From a virus, in IMG/VR virus record IMGVR_UViG_3300031877_000004, positions 1 through 38,728 of that record: a stretch of DNA of 38,728 nt; one strand, given 5' to 3'. Below are positions 36,738 through 38,728 of this stretch, piece after piece. How positions within the stretch are numbered: position 1 is the first letter of the stretch; each line of letters starts with the position of its first letter. The notes beneath the pieces are model-generated. The model worked only from the letters and a program-made list of their open reading frames with translations. It did not search any database and was not told the origin of the DNA. The translations under genes and the position numbers were made by a program.

Positions 36738-36764
36738 ACAATAGGAAAGGAGGTGAGAGAGAAT

Positions 36765-37361
36765 ATGGAGAAGAAAACGTTAATTCTAACAGTGATATGC
36801 GTCATTGTCTTAGGCATCAGTATCATCGGGAATTTGTTGCTTTGGCGAAGACTTGAGGAAACTAATTCGCAAATGACGCTTATTGAAACACAAATTCAAA
36901 GAAGTCTCGATGAAATTAGTTCGAAAATAGATATAAGCCTTCAAGAAATGACGTCACGAATAACAACTACAGAGAACCGACTCAATGAAAGTACCTCGCA
37001 GCTTTACAAATTGGAACAAAAGATTGAGAACTTAACAGCTGCCAGGACCTGGCATAAAGTTGAAGCCTTTACAGGAAGTGACGCTGAAACAACTGAAGTT
37101 TTTTTTGTGGAGGGAGATTTATGGAAAGTAAGATGGACTGCGAAAGCTAAGTTTCCTTCATTTGCACTTTTCGCAATATCTGTTTGCCCGGAAGGAGTCG
37201 TCGCCGAGGACGTGAGCAGTTTTATAATATATTCAAGCGATTTTACTCTAATTAATCCACAAGTCGGAGTAGAATATATCGTTGGAAAAGGCGGCTACTA
37301 CATAAAAATATTTGCTGCAAATCTTGATAACTGGGTAATTATAGTGGAATCGTATCATTAA
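36765..37361 (+). CDS. Membrane-anchored coiled-coil protein with beta domain
   Basis: The ATG at 36765 follows GGAGGTGA with nine bases between, better than an upstream GTG. The protein (198 aa) has a transmembrane anchor at about 5-26, a long coiled coil to about 90 (LEETNSQMTLIETQIQRSLD, then SQLYKLEQKIENLTA) and a C-terminal beta-sandwich. It would stand out from the cell surface. Being co-transcribed with the RHH regulator, it could be expressed in the lysogen, where a superinfection-exclusion or host-fitness role is plausible. Confidence 0.7.
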   Translation: MEKKTLILTVICVIVLGISIIGNLLLWRRLEETNSQMTLIETQIQRSLDEISSKIDISLQEMTSRITTTENRLNESTSQLYKLEQKIENLTAARTWHKVEAFTGSDAETTEVFFVEGDLWKVRWTAKAKFPSFALFAISVCPEGVVAEDVSSFIIYSSDFTLINPQVGVEYIVGKGGYYIKIFAANLDNWVIIVESYH

Positions 37362-37380
37362 ACCCTTTTTCCCTTTTTTA
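37361..37380 (+). terminator. Oligo-T terminator after the coiled-coil gene
   Basis: Two T-runs (37366-37370 and 37374-37379) directly follow the plus-strand stop codon and overlap the stop codon of the convergent integrase. Oligo-T runs are normal archaeal terminators. Confidence 0.55.
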
Positions 37381-38574
37381 TGTGTCTCTTAGTTTTTCGA
37401 GCTGCTTTATGACTCGCGGGTCCATGAGCAGGTCCAGAATCTCTTCCTCGAGCTGGATTCTCTCAGCCTGCTTGGCTGCTTCCCCTGAGTATATGTTGAT
37501 GTAGGGCTCCAGCTTGATGTATTCCTTTTCGATCACGTCCTCGTGGATCTCCGGCGTCTTGTCGTAGGTTCCGCCCATGCTGCCTATGCCGCTCACATGC
37601 CCCATCATGAACTCCACAACATCTCGATCGATGCCTCGCTCCGGCACGCTGGCCTCCGTCTTAAACAACTTACGAAGCTGATGGCTCACAAAGCTGGTGA
37701 GTCCCTTTCTCCGGTAATAGTTGATGGCCTGGAAAAAGTTGTCTTCCGTATAGGCCGTGCCCTGGTTCGTGATGAAGATGGGTTGCTGCTTCAACGTGGA
37801 TTCGGGTATGGCCTTGCCCTGCTCCCTTAAATGGTTGAGTGTACGGTGCCGCTGAATAAGCCACTTCTTCAACTCTTGAATGGCGTCGGTGCTGAAGTAG
37901 GTGAAGTAGGGGAAGCTATTGCCTTTCCGCTCAGAAAACTCCACCTTCACTCGAGGTCTGCCCACGTCCAGCTGCGCCTTCACCTCGGGCCACATGAAGT
38001 TGAACTTGTTCAAGACGGCGCCGATCTCCATTCCGCTCTGCAAAACAATCAAAAGGATAGTTCGCTCCCTCTGGGGCAGCGCCCCCAAAATCCGTTTCGC
38101 ATCAGCCAGCGTGATCTGCTTCCTCTTAACCTTCGGCATCCTCCTCCGGCCAAACACACCCTTAACATTCGTCAACGGAACCTCGTGAAAATCATAAAAG
38201 TTCTTGATGGTGACGAAGATGTCGTATTTCCGCCGGTCGCTGAGGTCCCTAAAGTCGGGATTATCTCGACTGAACTCCAAAACCCATCGAAGATGCCTGC
38301 GGCGATCCTCAATGCTGTCACTCTTCCTCAGCAGGATCTGCTCATCCAATAACCCCCTCGGACCCAGCTCCACGCCCTTCACCATGCGAAGCCACTTAAA
38401 AAACTGACACAAAACCCTAGCCTTATTACGGCCAGTCCCGCCCTCATACCTCCCCACCCAATCCCCAACCACCCCATTCCCCTCCACAAACCTCTCCAAA
38501 TCACCCTTCAAAACACCATAAACATACCTCAACCTCCCCACAAAACCACCACAAACAACACCTAAGAACCTCAA
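37378..38574 (-). CDS. int: Tyrosine-recombinase integrase
   Basis: The catalytic region is in the last 230 residues: a Lys hairpin near FSERKGNSFPYFTYFS, the HxLR box SHQLRKLFKTEAS, the GH box FMMGHVSG, and a Tyr in MGGTYDKTPE. The box where Arg I is expected reads LQSGMEIGAVLNK, with Glu in place of Arg. The N-terminal SAM-like region starts MRFLGVVCGGFVGRLRYVYG. It directs integration into the host chromosome. The TTG start is uncertain, since no ribosome site is seen and a TATA-like TTTTTATAA lies only a few bases upstream. The first 135 bases are almost free of C on the coding strand. Confidence 0.85.
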   Translation of the reverse strand: MRFLGVVCGGFVGRLRYVYGVLKGDLERFVEGNGVVGDWVGRYEGGTGRNKARVLCQFFKWLRMVKGVELGPRGLLDEQILLRKSDSIEDRRRHLRWVLEFSRDNPDFRDLSDRRKYDIFVTIKNFYDFHEVPLTNVKGVFGRRRMPKVKRKQITLADAKRILGALPQRERTILLIVLQSGMEIGAVLNKFNFMWPEVKAQLDVGRPRVKVEFSERKGNSFPYFTYFSTDAIQELKKWLIQRHRTLNHLREQGKAIPESTLKQQPIFITNQGTAYTEDNFFQAINYYRRKGLTSFVSHQLRKLFKTEASVPERGIDRDVVEFMMGHVSGIGSMGGTYDKTPEIHEDVIEKEYIKLEPYINIYSGEAAKQAERIQLEEEILDLLMDPRVIKQLEKLRDT

Positions 38575-38587
38575 GAACTTATAAAAA

Positions 38588-38728
38588 TTACCTAAAAAAC
38601 GTGCTGAAGTTCCGGAGAATCTGATCTGCTATGTCAGTTTCCTTCCTCACTTTTACCTCGGCTATAGCCTTCACAACAGAGGGGATAAAGGAGGGCGTAG
38701 TCGTCTTACCCGTAAACGGGCCCCAAAA
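38588..38728 (-). CDS. Partial gene running off the right edge
   Basis: A frame is open from the last base to a TAA at 38588-38590 and encodes FWGPFTGKTTTPSFIPSVVK, then AIAEVKVRKETDIADQILRN and a short end. It looks like the C-terminus of a real protein. If the ends of the window are joined, the frame stays open for another 37 codons into bases 1-111, back to a stop at 112-114. No family is recognised. Confidence 0.5.
   Translation of the reverse strand, partial: FWGPFTGKTTTPSFIPSVVKAIAEVKVRKETDIADQILRNFSTFFR

Noticed and set aside
37831-38352. 173-codon plus-strand frame opposite the integrase
   Set aside because: Shadow of the integrase reading frame; the integrase motifs are on the minus strand.

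Overview
The window reads as a near-complete, possibly circular, genome of a temperate head-tailed (siphovirus-like) virus of an archaeon. Evidence for an archaeal host: TATA-type promoters at the expected distance from starts, a tRNA with archaeal initiator features, ribbon-helix-helix and winged-helix regulators, a HerA-like ATPase, many Cys-rich mini-proteins and an archaeal-style tyrosine integrase. Strong Shine-Dalgarno sequences (GGAGGTGAT type) and frequent TTG/GTG starts are present throughout. The lineage cannot be fixed from sequence alone; an anaerobic Thermoproteota/Bathyarchaeia-like host is my guess.

Layout. (1) 0.2-2.6 kb, plus strand: a small operon with a radical-SAM Gp37/Gp68-type protein, a zinc ribbon and an ASCH-domain protein. 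It converges on (2) a minus-strand ABC-ATPase/GNAT fusion at 2.6-4.0 kb. (3) 4.0-26 kb, minus strand: the virion block, transcribed right to left as portal, MuF, protease, scaffold, decoration, major capsid protein, head fibre, connector, membrane proteins, tail completion, tail terminator, tail tube, frameshifted tail chaperones, tape measure with embedded Hint domain, a 1492-residue tail hub/fibre, small membrane proteins, and only then the terminase. (4) 25.8-26.9 kb: a control junction with a structured leader, a TATA box, an initiator-type tRNA-Met gene and a terminator. (5) 26.9-36.2 kb, minus strand: the early/accessory operon with winged-helix and zinc mini-proteins, HerA-like ATPase, two ParB-like proteins, a PD-(D/E)XK nuclease and several tightly overlapping tiny genes. 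(6) 36.0-38.7 kb: a divergent pair of paralogous RHH regulators sharing operator sites, an anchored coiled-coil protein, the integrase and a gene running off the right edge.

The most unusual feature is a 621-bp non-coding array at 30567-31187, built on the minus strand from 117 degenerate pentamers (NNGYN, 99 of 117 conform) punctuated by six hexamers of the type YYATYN. It fills the whole gap between a ParB-like gene and a conserved 'PLLMNR' gene in an operon whose other genes mostly overlap. Other points: the major capsid protein carries clear encapsulin hallmarks, the tape measure contains a Hint/intein-like domain without the +1 nucleophile, and an ABC-ATPase/GNAT fusion sits beside ASCH and radical-SAM genes, suggesting a nucleic-acid modification module.

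How it works together (inference): the RHH pair at 36.2 kb would decide between early minus-strand expression and the lysogeny-side plus operon. ParB-like, HerA-like and 'PLLMNR' proteins would handle DNA maintenance or recombination. A regulator near 26.9 kb, or the leader hairpin, would switch on the late virion operon. No DNA polymerase, primase, MCM-type helicase or endolysin was recognised, so replication must rely on the host and the lysis mechanism is unknown.
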